Positions 1 to 15,336 are shown, counted from the first letter of the stretch. The stretch: DNA of 64,000 bases from Anthopleura xanthogrammica (GCA_964019055.1 OZ025212.1:2200657-2264656), one strand, 5' to 3'. Notes: generated from the letters alone by a model not told the origin. Translations and numbers: made by a program.

Positions 1-905
1 CGCTACTAATGCATAACGGATTTCATAATGCACACGCACACACACACACACACAGATATATATATATATGAACTTGAAAATAAATGACTTCTTAAGGCAA
101 TATATATATACTGCAGGTTTCCGACTTCCCTTATTTACCGTTGCTATGTCCCACAAGCTGACCGAAATAGCTAGAACATTCCTGAATTTAAAACTCTAAT
201 TGCTGAAACTTGATTATAAATTGTTTCAATTGTTTACTGTACTGTGAAAATTAAATCAAATTGCCTCGTAATCCTTGTAGTACTCTTTAAAACAGATACT
301 GTGTAGTTGTTTGTGGGACAAGATTTTCAGTGATTCCACTGGGAAAACTGCTGCAACGGTGATCGGTTCGCTATTGTCTGAACTGGAACCATGATGGATA
401 TACTGACAGCTGTCTGCAGATATGTTGTGAAGGCAAGTTTTCATGCGAAGGTTCTAGCAGCATTGTTAACTGGTTGATTTGTTTATAATATAACTTTGGC
501 CCTTAGCTACAAAAGATATTTTGCTTACTCCTGGTATTCTTAGCTTCTTTTCACTCGTGGGCGAGCTTTTGACATCGTTAACCGAATCATTAGATATCAC
601 AAAGAAGAGAGCAAAGTTTTACTTTATATGGCTAATTGATATTACATGAGTATGAATGAAAACAGCACGTGTTGAAGAAAAACAGAGTGTTCCTTAACAA
701 ATAATAAGTTTCATGCTGGTTAAGGTAGATACCTTAATCAACATCGATGAAACACAATCTTCAGGTGGGCCTTGATTCTCAGTATGGGATTTGAATACAA
801 TTCAGTATTTGAGAAGGTGCGAAAACTGCAGATGTCATTTCAGAATACGAGTATAACATTCAACTAAATTGAGTGGCACTGGAAATCCTCGAAGTTATAT
901 TTCCA
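1..905. other. Upstream of gene 1: microsatellite and dispersed repeat
   Basis: A short (AC)n/(TA)n tract is at about 41-70. Positions 120-390 are similar, in the same orientation, to 62,345-62,610 at the other end of the window; shared words include GATTATAAATTGTTTCA and GTAGTTGTTTGTGGGACAAG. No coding exon is recognised before 906. Confidence 0.5.
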
Positions 906-3900
906 ATGGACTTGAATATGGCTGTCAAATGTTTCTTCTTTCTTACCTTGTGGCTCGTATTCGGTAAGTCACCTGCATGTATGACTGCGTTTGAGAGACT
1001 TAAAAGTAACCCAGGTTTGTTTTGGGATAAAATAGAAGATTTGATGGTCAAGAAAAGATATAAATAGGTTAGGAGTGTGGAGAAAAGAAAGAAAGAAAGA
1101 CATGTTATTTGATTCTAGTTATTTGATGTAAGAGAAACGTTTTCGTGTAATATTTTAAACTCTTTGTTCTTATTATTTCAAACAGGAGAAGTAAAGGGGT
1201 GCAAAGTCATGGAATTTGCGACACTTCTGAACAAAGCTCTGGTGAATCATGTCATCAAAACACTTAATACAAGGAGTGACCGAGAATGCGAGACAAAGTG
1301 CTATTTGGATGATCGCTGTATCTCGTACAGCTTTGGCACAAGTGCGAATGGTGAGTCACAAATATGTGAGCTGAGTGACTCGGACCACTTAATACATCCT
1401 GAAGATCTAGTGGACAGACCTGGTGTCATCTACAGAAGTGCTCGGGTAAGAGAATTCTAAGCTTTGTTTCATATCTCAGACGGAAATTAAGAAGGTTTTG
1501 TTTATAGGTACATTCGTTGCATGTTATATGGGATTTTATATTCAGCACGGTAAAGCGGAGTTGATGAATTGAATTGAATCGCTGATTATTATAAATGCAA
1601 GGGATGTGTAATACATCCCAGGGATTAATATTTAAGTTTGTACTTTGCCAATGCACGACGATTCCCGTTTGAATAAACTTTTAGACATAAGTTGAAAATT
1701 TGTATCTAAAAGTGAAACCATTTTTTTTTTACTTTAGCAAGCAGTAATTAGAAAATTAAATTTTCTTAGAAAGCTATTCTATAGAGAATTTTAAAACTGT
1801 TTTAAAAATGAAACTGAGACAATTGGGGGTGTCCTGAGCATTATTTTCAAAGACTCAACTAAAAATATTTGAAGAAAGTTTTAAAAATCAGTTCGGATAA
1901 CGAAAGCAATAAGCAAACAATACGCTTAAAAAAAGATTAATAATTACGTTTTTTTCAAACTTTCTCAAAAGATTGTTTTTTACCTTTTGTTTTAGGAAAT
2001 TTAAAAGAAAAACATAGAGTCCCGCGCAAAATTTGAGGGTTTTTGCCCTTTGAAGTTGAATTTAAATTTGAAAGGTTATTATCCGGTTTTGAGTGGTTTT
2101 TGTGCTCGCTCACATCAATGATGGGCTTAAATTGAACGTTCAAAAGTACCTTAAAATAGCAAATAAGGAACATTTAGTTTATATAAAATAATATACCCCG
2201 ACTTATCTGAAATCTTTGAGACATTGTACTACGGAATCTTCTGAAATGTAGTATCGACTTCGTAGAATTGCAACATCTATCTTCTTCTCTACTGAGTCAG
2301 GCATTTGTCCCTGCTTAGTTCGGTCTAGTCTTTAGTTGAAACTTTCAAAACGGGTAATAGTCGAGATTTCGTGTACTTTCTCCTTGTTCGCCACAGAATG
2401 TTTCTTCTAAACGGCTTCTTATTTGATGAAACTTATGAACAAATCAATTCGATGTTGTCCTGATATGACTCAGTGATGACTGTACAAATGAATGGTTGAG
2501 TGAACTCTGCGCATTTGCATTAAAAAATTCACGTGCCTGGAATGAATAGTTAAATAAAGGCCTTTTGTTTTATTACTTTCTCAAAGGAATTTCACATTAG
2601 CTTCAGCCAAAACTTACTAAATATATATCCCATATTATATTTAGAACGGCTTTTCTCCGTCTTGGTACTCGCCCAAACTCTACCTAAAAATTAAAAGAGC
2701 TAAATGAATGAAAATTTTGCGAATTTTCTTCCTTAGATGCATGAACACCCTATTTTTCTAAGATAAATAAATTGATAAAAGTGGTTCGCAGTTCGAAGGC
2801 TTACAGCGCTTCTTCGTAGAATTTGTCGTCGCTACATAAGAAATTTTCGGGTGACGTTGATCAAAGTGTTTCTAACATTGTCGGAAGAGACAAAGTTTTC
2901 AGGGACACATGCCTATGGAATGTCATGGAAACGCGTTGATTAACCCCCACCAAAACCTACTTTGTGACGACGGCAAGTTATATGATTTCGCGCGTGGATT
3001 TGAAAACACTTAAATCGATTTTAACTAAACCCATACCTATACTGAACCTAAATTTGACTTTGAACCGTATCTGACTTCAGTAAACTTATGAATACGAAAA
3101 CAATGTAGCCCTTGAGCATTCGCTTGAAAACTGTGAATATCTTTTCACAGATTCTTCATTGATTACACATCTGGTTCCAGCTCGAGCTCCATATTGTAAC
3201 ATCCTTTTGGCAATATCAACTCTAAAACATATTTTAAACTACTATTTCTCTACTGTTTAGATATTTCGAAGAATAAAAGTTAGCTTTAACTGCTTTAAAT
3301 TTTAGAATACTTGCAATTGCCCTGTCGGTGGTAACATAAAATGCCGATTTAACTTTGCTGTTGGGACACACCGATGTGAATGCAAACCTGGTTTTACTGG
3401 ATCAGATTGCAAAACAGGTGAGAAGAGCGTGAGTTCTAATATAAAAACATTTTCTGTCTCCGCAATGAGTATCAAGGTTACCTAATCAGTAAAGATACAA
3501 CAATAATTTGATCATATTCACATGTTAATTTGCGCCTTGTACAAGTAAGGAAAACACCCAAAAAGAAATGAAATTACAGTATTGTTCTTCATAGAGAGGC
3601 TGTGTGACTGAATAACTGATTACTGAATCAATTTTGGCATAGTGCTGAGACCCTTTACACAGATAACCTGTCATTTTTATTAAAAAATACTATGGTCTCG
3701 TGAAGATTATATCGTTCGATCATTTGTTATATATTTTCATTGGTCATTTGTCAGTTTTTCTCTTTCTTGGGTAGAGGGGTTTCTTGTTTCGTTGGTGCGT
3801 TGGTGGCCCGAGTGGGTTTACGAACTAGAACACCGTCAGAATAGAGGATCCCATGTAGCTTCAACTCCAGAATGAAGAACATCGCGATTGGTTATATTAG

Positions 3901-6900
3901 TTCCAACAACAAGATTTCATCTTTTTCCCCCTTATATATCTTTAATCAGATATCGATGAGTGTGTTTGTAATCCTTGTCAAAATGGAGGATCATGTCTAG
4001 ACCAAGTCAACTCATACACCTGTACATGTGCTGCAGGATTTACTGGGGACAAATGCCAGACAGGTAAGACATTGTTTTTCTCAAACGTTTTATCATTATC
4101 CATAAATCCCTTATATTTTCTTCTAGACATTGATGAGTGTGGATCTAATCCTTGTCAAAATGGAGGATCATGTCAAGACCAAGTCAACTCATACACCTGT
4201 ACATGTGCTGCAGGATTTACTGGGATCAACTGCCAGACAGGTTAGAACCAGTTAATATTGAAATTAATAGATTATTACAAATACATTAATGACAAATATA
4301 TCTTTAATCAGATATCGATGAGTGTGCTTCCAATCCTTGTCAAAATGGAGGATCATGTCAAGACCAAGTCAACTCATACACCTGCACATGTGCTGCAGGA
4401 TTTACTGGGGTCAACTGCCAGACAGGTTAGAACCAGTTAATATTGAAATTAATAGATTATTACAAATACATTAATGACAAATATATCTTTAATCAGATAT
4501 CGATGAGTGCGCTTCCAATCCTTGTCAAAATGGAGGATCATGTCAAGACCAAGTCAACTCATACACCTGTACATGTGCTGCAGGATTTACTGGGGTCAAC
4601 TGCGCAGGTTAGAACGGTTAAATATGTAAACTATTAAGTTTGTACAAATATATTAATGACAAATATCTCTTTAATCAGATATCGATGAGTGCGCTTCCAA
4701 TCCCTGTCAAAATGGAGGATCATGTCTAGACCAAGTCAACTCATACACCTGTACATGTGCTGCAGGGTTTACAGGAAAGAAATGCGAGCTAGCTATAGGT
4801 AAGATAAAGCTTGGGGCTTTTCTGAATCAATTTGTTTCCAATCTAAATCTATTTCAGTCATTGAGCCCTGAATTTGTGTGCTCAGCGGACTCTACCAGTC
4901 CTGTACATGTGCTGCAGGGTTTGTAGAATCTAACTGCGATCGGAAATTAGGTGAGATTTCAAGATGCTTATTCGTAAATTTTGTGTAACAATTTTATGCA
5001 AATGATCTTTATTTAACAGCGAAGCATCCTGAAAATTGCGCCAGAACTGTTATTCCTAGTGTCTTGGTGATTGTAAATCAAAAGTTGATTTTCGGCTGGT
5101 TTTCGTTGATATGTCGACATTTTAACTTGACATAATTTCTGAAAGGTAAAAATCGGGACAAATGTCACGCCCTATCCATATATGGACGGAAGCTCATTAA
5201 AATGTTTCTTGCAACTCATTCACATAATATTTTTTCGATGTCATTTTAAACTTACAGTGTTTATATTACGCTATTGTATATCATACTGCAATTATAAAAA
5301 CGTTTTTTCTGTCATACATGCACACTTTTTTTTGGCGTGGGTTCTTTACTCTACCATATTTCATGGTTACATGGTTTATCCGAACTAACCCAACGTGTAG
5401 TCGGTGGGAGGAATGTCCCATGATACCTTGCGGTACATATATATACTATGACATTTGCATCACAATTTTTTAAATTCAAATTTAATGCTGATTTCAAATC
5501 TGGAAAGGAAAAAGGGGTGTCCCGAGGTCGTTTTCGAGATATTCACGATTAAACACAAGAATATCAAGAACTTTTAGAAGAAAAATAAGAGAAAACCAAC
5601 TTCCTACGAAAACATTCATAATTGACTTCACCGGTAATCAAGCTTTTGACGTTATATTTTCAGGAAACCTAAATTGTACATCGTTTTACAAATATAAGTC
5701 AAAATATTTGGAAAATATTGAGAAATATACTAGTCAAAACTAATTTTTTATTCGTGTTGTCCTTGACAATTTTCGTTTACACCCATTTTGGAAATTACGC
5801 GACCTGGACGGCTCAAGTCCTCTGGAATTTTGGCTTCCGTCAATCAAAGTTAGCAGGGGACGAGTTAAAAGAGATTACCGCTCAGCCAATCAGAGACAAC
5901 CGTTCTCACGCCTGTAATGAACAAGGTATTTCAGAAAACGCCGTTCAATAAATATTTTTGAGTTTCAGTGTTTTGAAACCTGATCTTCAACGTTATCGAT
6001 TTGTTGAGTTTTATCCAAATCTAGGAATAACTATTGGCACTTATTTCTTCTAGATCATCTCATTTGAGTGTAGCTATGTTTATAGCAGTATGTGGAAATT
6101 GGTGTCGAGTCGATGAAATTTCTTTATATATCAATCGGAATGAACTCGGCCCGTCGTAACTTTGATTGACGGAAGCCTAGATTCCAGACAACTGGCGCTC
6201 CCAAAGTCGCGTAATTTTGAAATGGGTGTAAATTGACGAATGCAAAAAATGTACGCTTGCCATGATCATTTTTTTGGTCAAAATGTATATATATATATAT
6301 ATATATAAAGCTCCGTGCAAAATTTTGATGGTTTTTCCCTGTTAGAATTCAAAACGTGTATGGTTCCAAGTTTGAAATTTATTCAGCGGTTTTTTGTGCG
6401 TGCGCATGGCATTATTGTGATTGGCATTATTGTGATTGCGTAGTAGCGTGCGCAGTAGCTTCGTTTCATTTTACTATATATGGAGAACCGGTTAACTTCA
6501 CCCCTAATTTGCTCTCGAATACAAAAAAATTAATGAATTAAGTCGATTTTATCCCGATTTTATTTTCACCCTTCATTTTTACTGCGGAAATTTTGGCTTC
6601 CTGTTGTAAAAGTAACTTAAAACGAATAAAAATAATTGTGCTAACCAAAACACTGGAAAACTACGATGAAGATAACGGCTGTCAAGCAAATTGCATGTTC
6701 AGAAGATATTTTTCCCCTGTTTTTTTTTTTTTAGAATGGCTCAAAGTCGGTAGTGCAGTGTGTATTGGTGCAAAAAACGATCAGTTCGGAAGTTTTACTA
6801 TTCCAGATGCCTGCCATGTCTTGAACTTCAAACTTGTTTATGTGTTTGGAGGTGGAATTAAGTTGACAGTAATTTCATCTGCTACCTACTGGGGAAATAG

Positions 6901-7189
6901 CTATGGAAGCAACAAAAATCTTAATATACACATCACAGATACCAGCGACAACAGAATCAGTCCACCACCTGACTTCCCACTGACCAACACACAATTCGGT
7001 TTTCTAACATACCATTTACCAGGTGTGACCAACATGGACCCAGAACTTACCCTCCCTGAGTTGTCGCCTCCCCTAGCAGTAACAGCAGGCAAGGAGTTCA
7101 GGATATGGGTGGATCAAGATCTGAATAACGCTTATGAGAACGATAACAATGGACAAACTTGTGCTGATGTTTGGATTAAGAAATATTAA
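906..7189 (+). CDS. Gene 1: secreted PAN-EGF(1+5)-novel C-terminal domain protein
   Basis: Nine exons: 906-963, 1186-1445, 3306-3417, 3950-4063, 4127-4240, 4312-4425, 4497-4607, 4679-4798, 6735-7189. All junctions are GT-AG and the frame is kept (phases 1,0,1,1...), predicting 485 residues. Residues 1-19 are a hydrophobic signal peptide ([11 protein letters not shown] core). A PAN/apple-like domain follows ([14 protein letters not shown]), then an EGF-like variant, five EGF modules starting DIDEC, and a 150-residue C-terminal domain of unknown function ending [13 protein letters not shown]. The product should be extracellular and calcium-binding. It is the most divergent member: the signal exon does not start MSWW, the first half of the PAN exon differs strongly, and EGF module 1 reads CVCNPC, which adds a cysteine and removes the O-glucose consensus. 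The ATG at 906 was chosen because it precedes the hydrophobic core; one at 918 is also possible. An AATAAA lies at 7484-7489. Function unknown. Confidence 0.85.
1700..2165 (-). mobile_element. Degraded copy of the 55,729-56,370 TIR element
   Basis: In gene 1 intron 2. Matches, in reverse orientation, the complete element in gene 6: the CCCGCGCAAAATTTGAGGGT region, AAATATTTGAAGAAAGTTTT, and the TTGAACGTTCAAAAGTACCT end. The TIR is no longer intact. Confidence 0.55.
2865..2990. repeat. Diverged copy of the GACGTCAATCAAA foldback repeat
   Basis: Shares CTATGGAATGTCATGGAAACGC and surrounding words with the MITE at 15,748-15,979 and with 62,628-62,750. It lies in gene 1 intron 2; nothing else is seen in the rest of that intron. 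Confidence 0.5.
4858..4950 (+). pseudogene. Degenerate EGF exon in gene 1
   Basis: This stretch has a TTTCAG acceptor and a G|GTGAG donor. Its second half still reads like the family EGF module (SCTCAAGF...NCD). In the phase used by the other EGF exons it meets TGA at the fifth codon, and the N-terminal cysteines are lost. It looks like a dead sixth EGF exon that must be skipped for gene 1 to give a full protein. Confidence 0.6.
5470..6440 (-). mobile_element. TIR element copy split by a nested MITE
   Basis: Two blocks (about 5470-5770 and 6240-6440) match in reverse orientation the element at 55,729-56,370 (for example GGGTGTCCCGAGGTCGTTTT, and TGCAAAATTTTGATGGTTTT). They are interrupted by the inverted-repeat element at 5775-6234. 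Lies in the last intron of gene 1. Confidence 0.5.
5775..6234. mobile_element. Foldback MITE nested in the gene 1 last intron
   Basis: The arms are imperfect inverted copies. The left has TTTACACCCATTTTGGAAAT and GGCTTCCGTCAATCAAAGTT; the right carries their reverse complements (AACTTTGATTGACGGAAGCC, AAATGGGTGTAAA). No ORF for a transposase. Confidence 0.6.
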
Positions 7190-8438
7190 GATGATGTCTG
7201 TGTTGAATCGATGATAAACACGTCATTGAAGAGAAAACAAACGAAAAAGAATCAAACAAGCCTGAAACAACATTCAACAAGGCTATACGACAGAAGAAAT
7301 AGAAATCTAGGAATTCTTAAAATCGCTGTTTGTGTTGAAATCATTTCACAACTAATATATGACAATATACTACACTAATGCTTACCAAATTCATTGTAAC
7401 CCGGATTACAACATTCATTTGACTTTGATCCATCCTCAAGTTCTTGCAAGACAGAAAAGTTTTCCCAAGCCTCATCAACTCTAAATAAAGACTTCAGAAC
7501 AACTTCACCTCTACCGCCATCTCTTTATAGGCTACACAATGAAACTGGCCTCAATAGTTTGCCTCGAGGACTTCTTATCTCTGCAATGGTACATTCACCG
7601 CCAACAGATGATTTGCAATCATTTCTTGAAAATGCATGAAATGTCAAAAGATATGGCGATCATGTTAGTTGACATAACCAACAAAAAAGTTAAGTCAAAA
7701 AATGTTTTGAATTCAAAACATTGTTGCTTTAAAGACTAGCAATAGGACAATATGCCTGCTAATCTTAGCTTCGTTTTTTTCCTTTGTGTATGCGGCTTCA
7801 ATCAATCACGTGCATTAAGAAAGTTGCTATCTACAAGACCAGCCGGAAAGCCCATACTCTATAGGATTTTGCATGAAGAAACCTCAAAGCCTAGATATAC
7901 TAGAAAATGTCTTCACCAATTGCATATTCTTGTTGCACTCAGATGATTCATTTCTAAGTGGGAGACCTCAAATCTTTCAAAAGATTTTCAGCGTTAGGGA
8001 ACAATTTTCCACAATTGATAACAATGCTACACAGATAGTTCTAGGAGAACGGTCATTGTTTTCACATTTCTAATCAACAGACCCCTTTAGTATTCCTGTG
8101 TACTTACTTATGGTACTAAAGACTTGTTTGGCAACTCCTCTAGAAATTCTCTACATTTAAAAGAATGACTGCCTTCATTAACAAACATAATTTCTATATA
8201 TGAAAACTGAACAATTTGGTTTGGTATACTCATGTGCAATCTCATGTACTTTTTAGATTTATCTAAAGCTTTTGTTATTCTAAATCACAATGCACTTCTT
8301 AGAAAGTTAAACCGCTATGGCATTCGTGGAATTGCAAATGATTGGTTTGTTCCCTATTTACTAAATCAAGGCAATGACATGTTTCCATATAATCACGCAT
8401 GGCGTTCCACAAGGTTTTGTGTTAGGTCCTCTTCTACA

Positions 8439-8717
8439 GAATGGCACAGGGGGCGGGGTGTCGATCATAAATCACAGAAATGTTTTTTCATGAATTCACG
8501 AATCACGAAATACGATTAATGAATAACCTTGATACAAGGATTAAGGGTATAATACGAGTTTTTACGACTCATGGTCTTCAAAAAAAGCAGATCACCAATC
8601 ATGGGGGAGTGAAATTCACGAATCACGGCTTATAACGAATCATGACTTATGTTTTTGAATTTCATGAATCACGTTCCAAAAATGGCCGAATCGCGCTGCA
8701 TTATCCCTGTGCCATCC
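8439..8717. mobile_element. MITE with ATGGCACAGGG terminal inverted repeats
   Basis: Ends are GAATGGCACAGGG and CCCTGTGCCATCC. The interior repeats GAATCACGA-type words many times. It splits the LINE RT reading frame just after the region corresponding to GPLLF. Confidence 0.6.
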
Positions 8718-8859
8718 TGGTTCTATTCAGTTCTATGAAATATCAATGATTTTTATAGATGCTATAATTTTTTGATTTTCACATCTTTAATACTAATTTA
8801 CTCTACTCAAATAATATTCTATTTGCATTAGAATCACTTGTCAATGAAGATCTTAGTCA

Positions 8860-9226
8860 AATGGACTACTTCGACGATACGGCGGCCATCTTGGTAGGGG
8901 GCAAATATACAAAACTTTGTTACAGTAATGGCGTCGATTAACATTAACATCTTAATCACAAGACAATTTGACAAGAGATAAATTAAGAAGATGAACATCA
9001 AAGAAAGACAAATAAACGAAACTCTCTCTAAGATCTAAAAGGAATGACTGATCAGGCAACGTAGAAAAATGAAGTGCTTGTCACTTAACCAACATGATAG
9101 GCCAGAGGACTGAAGCCAGGATTTGTTATTTTCTTCACCAGATCCAGATACCCGCGGCATTTCGTACACGTTCCTTTTCATAAACTTAGATTCAAGATGG
9201 CCGCCGTATCGTCGAAGTAGTCCATT
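8860..9226. mobile_element. MITE with perfect 34-bp terminal inverted repeats
   Basis: The left end 8860-8893 (AATGGACTACTTCGACGATA...) is the exact reverse complement of 9193-9226. The 367-bp element interrupts the LINE between the EDLSQ and LATGL parts. It has no coding capacity and is probably a nonautonomous DNA transposon. Confidence 0.75.
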
Positions 9227-9699
9227 GCAACTGGCTTGTAGCTAACAACTCTCTTTAATCATTGACAAGACCCAGACTGACTTTGTTCTATTTCGCTCTC
9301 CACAAAAAAACGTCAGTTATTAGACTACTTATTGAGGGTAAAAAAATTAAACAGGAAAAGTGCATTAAGTATCTGGGAGTTATCATAGACTCAAATCTCA
9401 GCTGGAAATCTCAGATCCTGCATATTTCATGGAAATAAAGATACACTCTCAAAAATCCGTCATTTTGTTACTTCCAGTGCTAATATATCCCAGCTTTACT
9501 ACACTTAAATTTATCTTTTTTAACTTGGGAAAACATTATTTACTCGACTACTGTAAAACCCCTAGTTATCTTAAGACCAAGAGAATCCGTGTCAACAGCC
9601 TTTTTTTTTAACATAATACCCATAAAACTCCTCTTTCTTATAGGATTGCAAAACTCAAATTCTAAATTTCAATTGGAATGCAGTTGAAGGAGAGCCACT

Positions 9700-10858
9700 C
9701 TGTGGAATCCACTGTTAATTCTCATTTATTGTCAATTTTTAACTTACGTTTTCTAGGCCGATATAACTGCGTGTCATTCCTAAGAGTATCATTTCTTTGT
9801 TTAACGGTTGCGCATGAGAAGACACATGAATATGGATACAACTCAAACAAAGAATCTTATTCTCTAGCAAATGACACGTGGTCTGAAATGGAAAAACATT
9901 GCACCAAGATGAATTCGAGAACATCAAATGACATTACCTCGAAGCGACTGTGATAATATTGCCCTATCTCACTATGACGTCACATCAAAACAATCTATAG
10001 TTCAAACGTTAACGATTATTATGGTCGCCAGAGGGGGACAAAACAGCAACAACGCAAAGAAAATTGATATAAAATGAGTTTTATAGAACGAAGAAAAGCG
10101 TTAACAGCCATCAAATGCAATAAATATTATTTATTAAACATCGATATACCTTATATTTGGAAACCAGACTATTTGAGATTAAAAAGCAGAAAACGCCAAA
10201 GGCATATGTTAATTGAGCCCAAAAATAATTTTTCGTAACAGCATAAAAATCCTTTTTTTATTTGTCCCGTAAAAAACTCTTTCGTGGCGAAGCGAAATTG
10301 GTTGATTTGGTAATTCAAAAAGAACGAAATTTGTTTTGAAAGTCTTTGTTTGACAACTTGCGACTAATTATACACACACGTTTACAAAAAATATTCATCA
10401 TGATACGCGCACACACAAAATAAAAAAAAGCAAAAACCACATCATAAAATAAAAATATATATAATCGAGTAAAATTGTTAAAAGGGTCAATTATTTAAAA
10501 GTGTATGGATAAAAATGCAGCTAGTAGCTGAGGAAAAAAAAGTTATAAAAAAAGAAGAAAATAAGAAGAGAAGAAAAAAAATTAAATATTCAAAGGATGT
10601 CGGCTTTTCAATTTTTGTTTGTCACAAACCTACCGCACTTGAAATAAAATATTGCTCGATTTTCTGTGATTTCTTTTCAAATTAAAGAAAAATTATAAAT
10701 CATAATTATAATTATAAGATGTAATAAGTATAAGGTTAAGGTAGAAAGCGGACGATAATGCTGGAATATATCCATCAGTCATAATTAGAACTTTCAGGTA
10801 TTATATATTGATATTAATTCTTGCACCACTACAAACTCAATTGATTTGAAAAAACTAG
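9700..10858. other. Intergenic, AT-rich, nothing recognised
   Basis: The stretch between the dead LINE and the gene 2 leader has runs of A/T and short ORFs only. I see no exon, structured RNA or inverted repeat I would defend. Confidence 0.4.
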
Positions 10859-10969
10859 ACATTCAATAGCTACTGTTTGTTGATACTAAGCTAGTGTTTA
10901 TAATTGGGATATCTTCAAAGACATCTTTAGTCGTGGTTGTCGCTCCTCACGCAACGCGCTTCTGGCACC
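10859..10969 (+). promoter_or_regulatory. Conserved 5' block of gene 2
   Basis: About 110 bp directly upstream of the ATG is nearly identical to 17619-17729 before gene 3. It includes GATATCTTCAAAGACATC and the shared ...GCTCCTCACG.AACGCGCTTCTG..ACC leader before the ATG. It probably holds 5' UTR and core promoter. No TATA box is claimed. Confidence 0.5.
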
Positions 10970-13849
<2,880 letters not shown>

Positions 13850-14628
13850 AGCTAATTTTTGCCAGAACTTTTGCCCGTTATTCATCTAGACAACCTTTAC
13901 ATTGGTCTGGAATTGTTCCGAAAATATGCAAATTATGCATGGTTAGTTAATCAAAACTGTAAACAGACCATAGACTATACTTTGCTATTATTTCATAATG
14001 TGTTCTACCTGAACCCCGACTACTAATGGCATTTTGATTCATATTTTGGTCGCCAAAAACTGTGAGCAGTGAAACAAGGTGGCGAAGAAACAAAATAACG
14101 ATTACGGTTCTTTCGTTAGCAACGTTTTCCCCCCGGTTGTCTTCGATTCCATCTTTTATACCTATAATTTTTTAGAATTTTCTTGGTAGTATCGGGACTA
14201 GGCGTCTTGTAAACAAAAAAAGAACGAAGGACGTGGATCAAACTATAAAAGGTCCTATTCTAATTTTGATCTAGAATAACAACCGAAGGTTATACGATAT
14301 TTAATAATAATTTCTATGGACAAGGAGCAAATTACTCGTAGAAAATAGCTTAACATGAAGCAAAATCCGTATATCACGCATATTTTCTTTTGACTCTTTT
14401 TCCAAGCTCGACCCAATAGCCCCACTTGGATGTGCGCTCATTTAGTAGACCGCTGAGACGCTTGTGTAATCGCGATGAGGGCTACTGGGTTTGGCAGATG
14501 AGTGCAGCTGTGTCTGGCGTGAAATCAGAAAATAAAGACGCCTAATTTTGAAAGTACGAGTGTAGTGTTCACTAATTTGACACAATATAAAGTAGCTATT
14601 CTAGTGTTGCATTGCAATATATACGATT
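13850..14628. other. Gene 2 3' flank
   Basis: Includes a candidate AATAAA at 14531-14536. The words TTGGTCTGGAATTGT are shared with the gene 3 3' flank (24,253-24,267), so this is probably 3' UTR. Nothing else recognised. Confidence 0.4.
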
Positions 14629-14911
14629 CCAGCTGATCTGATGAAGAATATTAGCCAATCAGAATCGAGAAAGTTTTCAAAACCGAGGTGTCATCCTTAG
14701 CAGCCAAAAGACTTGGAAACGCTTAATTCTTTATTTTATTTTCTCACTAAATGATGAATATTATGCTAATTTTATACAAGATATCAATAACCTCTCCTGG
14801 AAATCTAGATTTATCTCAGATATAAATTTCTGTAAGGAGATTTTCGCCGGCTTCATGACACCTCAGTTTTGCATTGACGTCATTTCTACGTCACTGTTTC
14901 AGATCAGCTGG
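14629..14911. mobile_element. Imperfect foldback element
   Basis: The ends CCAGCTGATCTGA and CAGATCAGCTGG are inverted, and the inner words AAAACCGAGGTGTCAT and ATGACACCTCAGTTTT are also inverted partners. No ORF. Limits approximate. Confidence 0.45.
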
Positions 14912-15336
14912 TTTGAATTTGAACTGACGTTTTGGATTGTGTTACAGTTTCCATGGCGACAATAATTATTACTACCAGAATGTTCGAGAATTTCTCTTCC
15001 AGGCAGATACATAAATCGTTTCTGAGACGGGGAAGATGGTACATTGTGTTCTAGCTTCGGTACAAACATTTTCGGGTGAGATAGCTTGTAGGGGACGTGT
15101 CCTATTGCTTCATTACCTGCTCTCATAAGTTGTCGATTTGTAAAATAGATAAATAAAATAAGTAAATAAATCTTTTGTTAGCCATGCCTTATATGGTGTT
15201 GTTTGTACCGAAGCTAGACCACAGGCTAATGGGATCAAAGACTTTTTTGACTTTTGTTTTTCGTAATGTTTTCCCCTCACGTGTTATTCTCTTTAGTATC
15301 ATTACTTTGTTTTTTGATAACGCCGAGAACCGAGAA

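Larger units (their letters stand above)
7740..9700 (+). mobile_element. Decayed non-LTR retrotransposon (reverse transcriptase remnant)
   Basis: Frameshifted RT pieces are readable in order: FINKHNF.YMKTEQFGL near 8,175; FLDLSKAFVILNHNALLRKL at 8,247-8,306 with YGIRGIANDWF after it (RT block with the D..KAFD-type motif, Asp changed to Val); then LESLVNEDLSQ, and KQEKCIKYLGVIIDSNLSW near 9,345-9,405. Many stops and shifts make it dead. It is interrupted by two MITEs (8,439-8,717 and 8,860-9,226). The left limit is uncertain. Confidence 0.65.

Noticed and set aside
6593..6734. N-terminal extension of the gene 1 last exon
   Set aside because: The frame upstream of 6735 is intronic: a strong polypyrimidine-AG acceptor precedes GAATGG as in every paralogue.
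14400..14500. Short inverted words around CCCAATAGCCCC
   Set aside because: Too short and imperfect to call a terminator, element or structured RNA.
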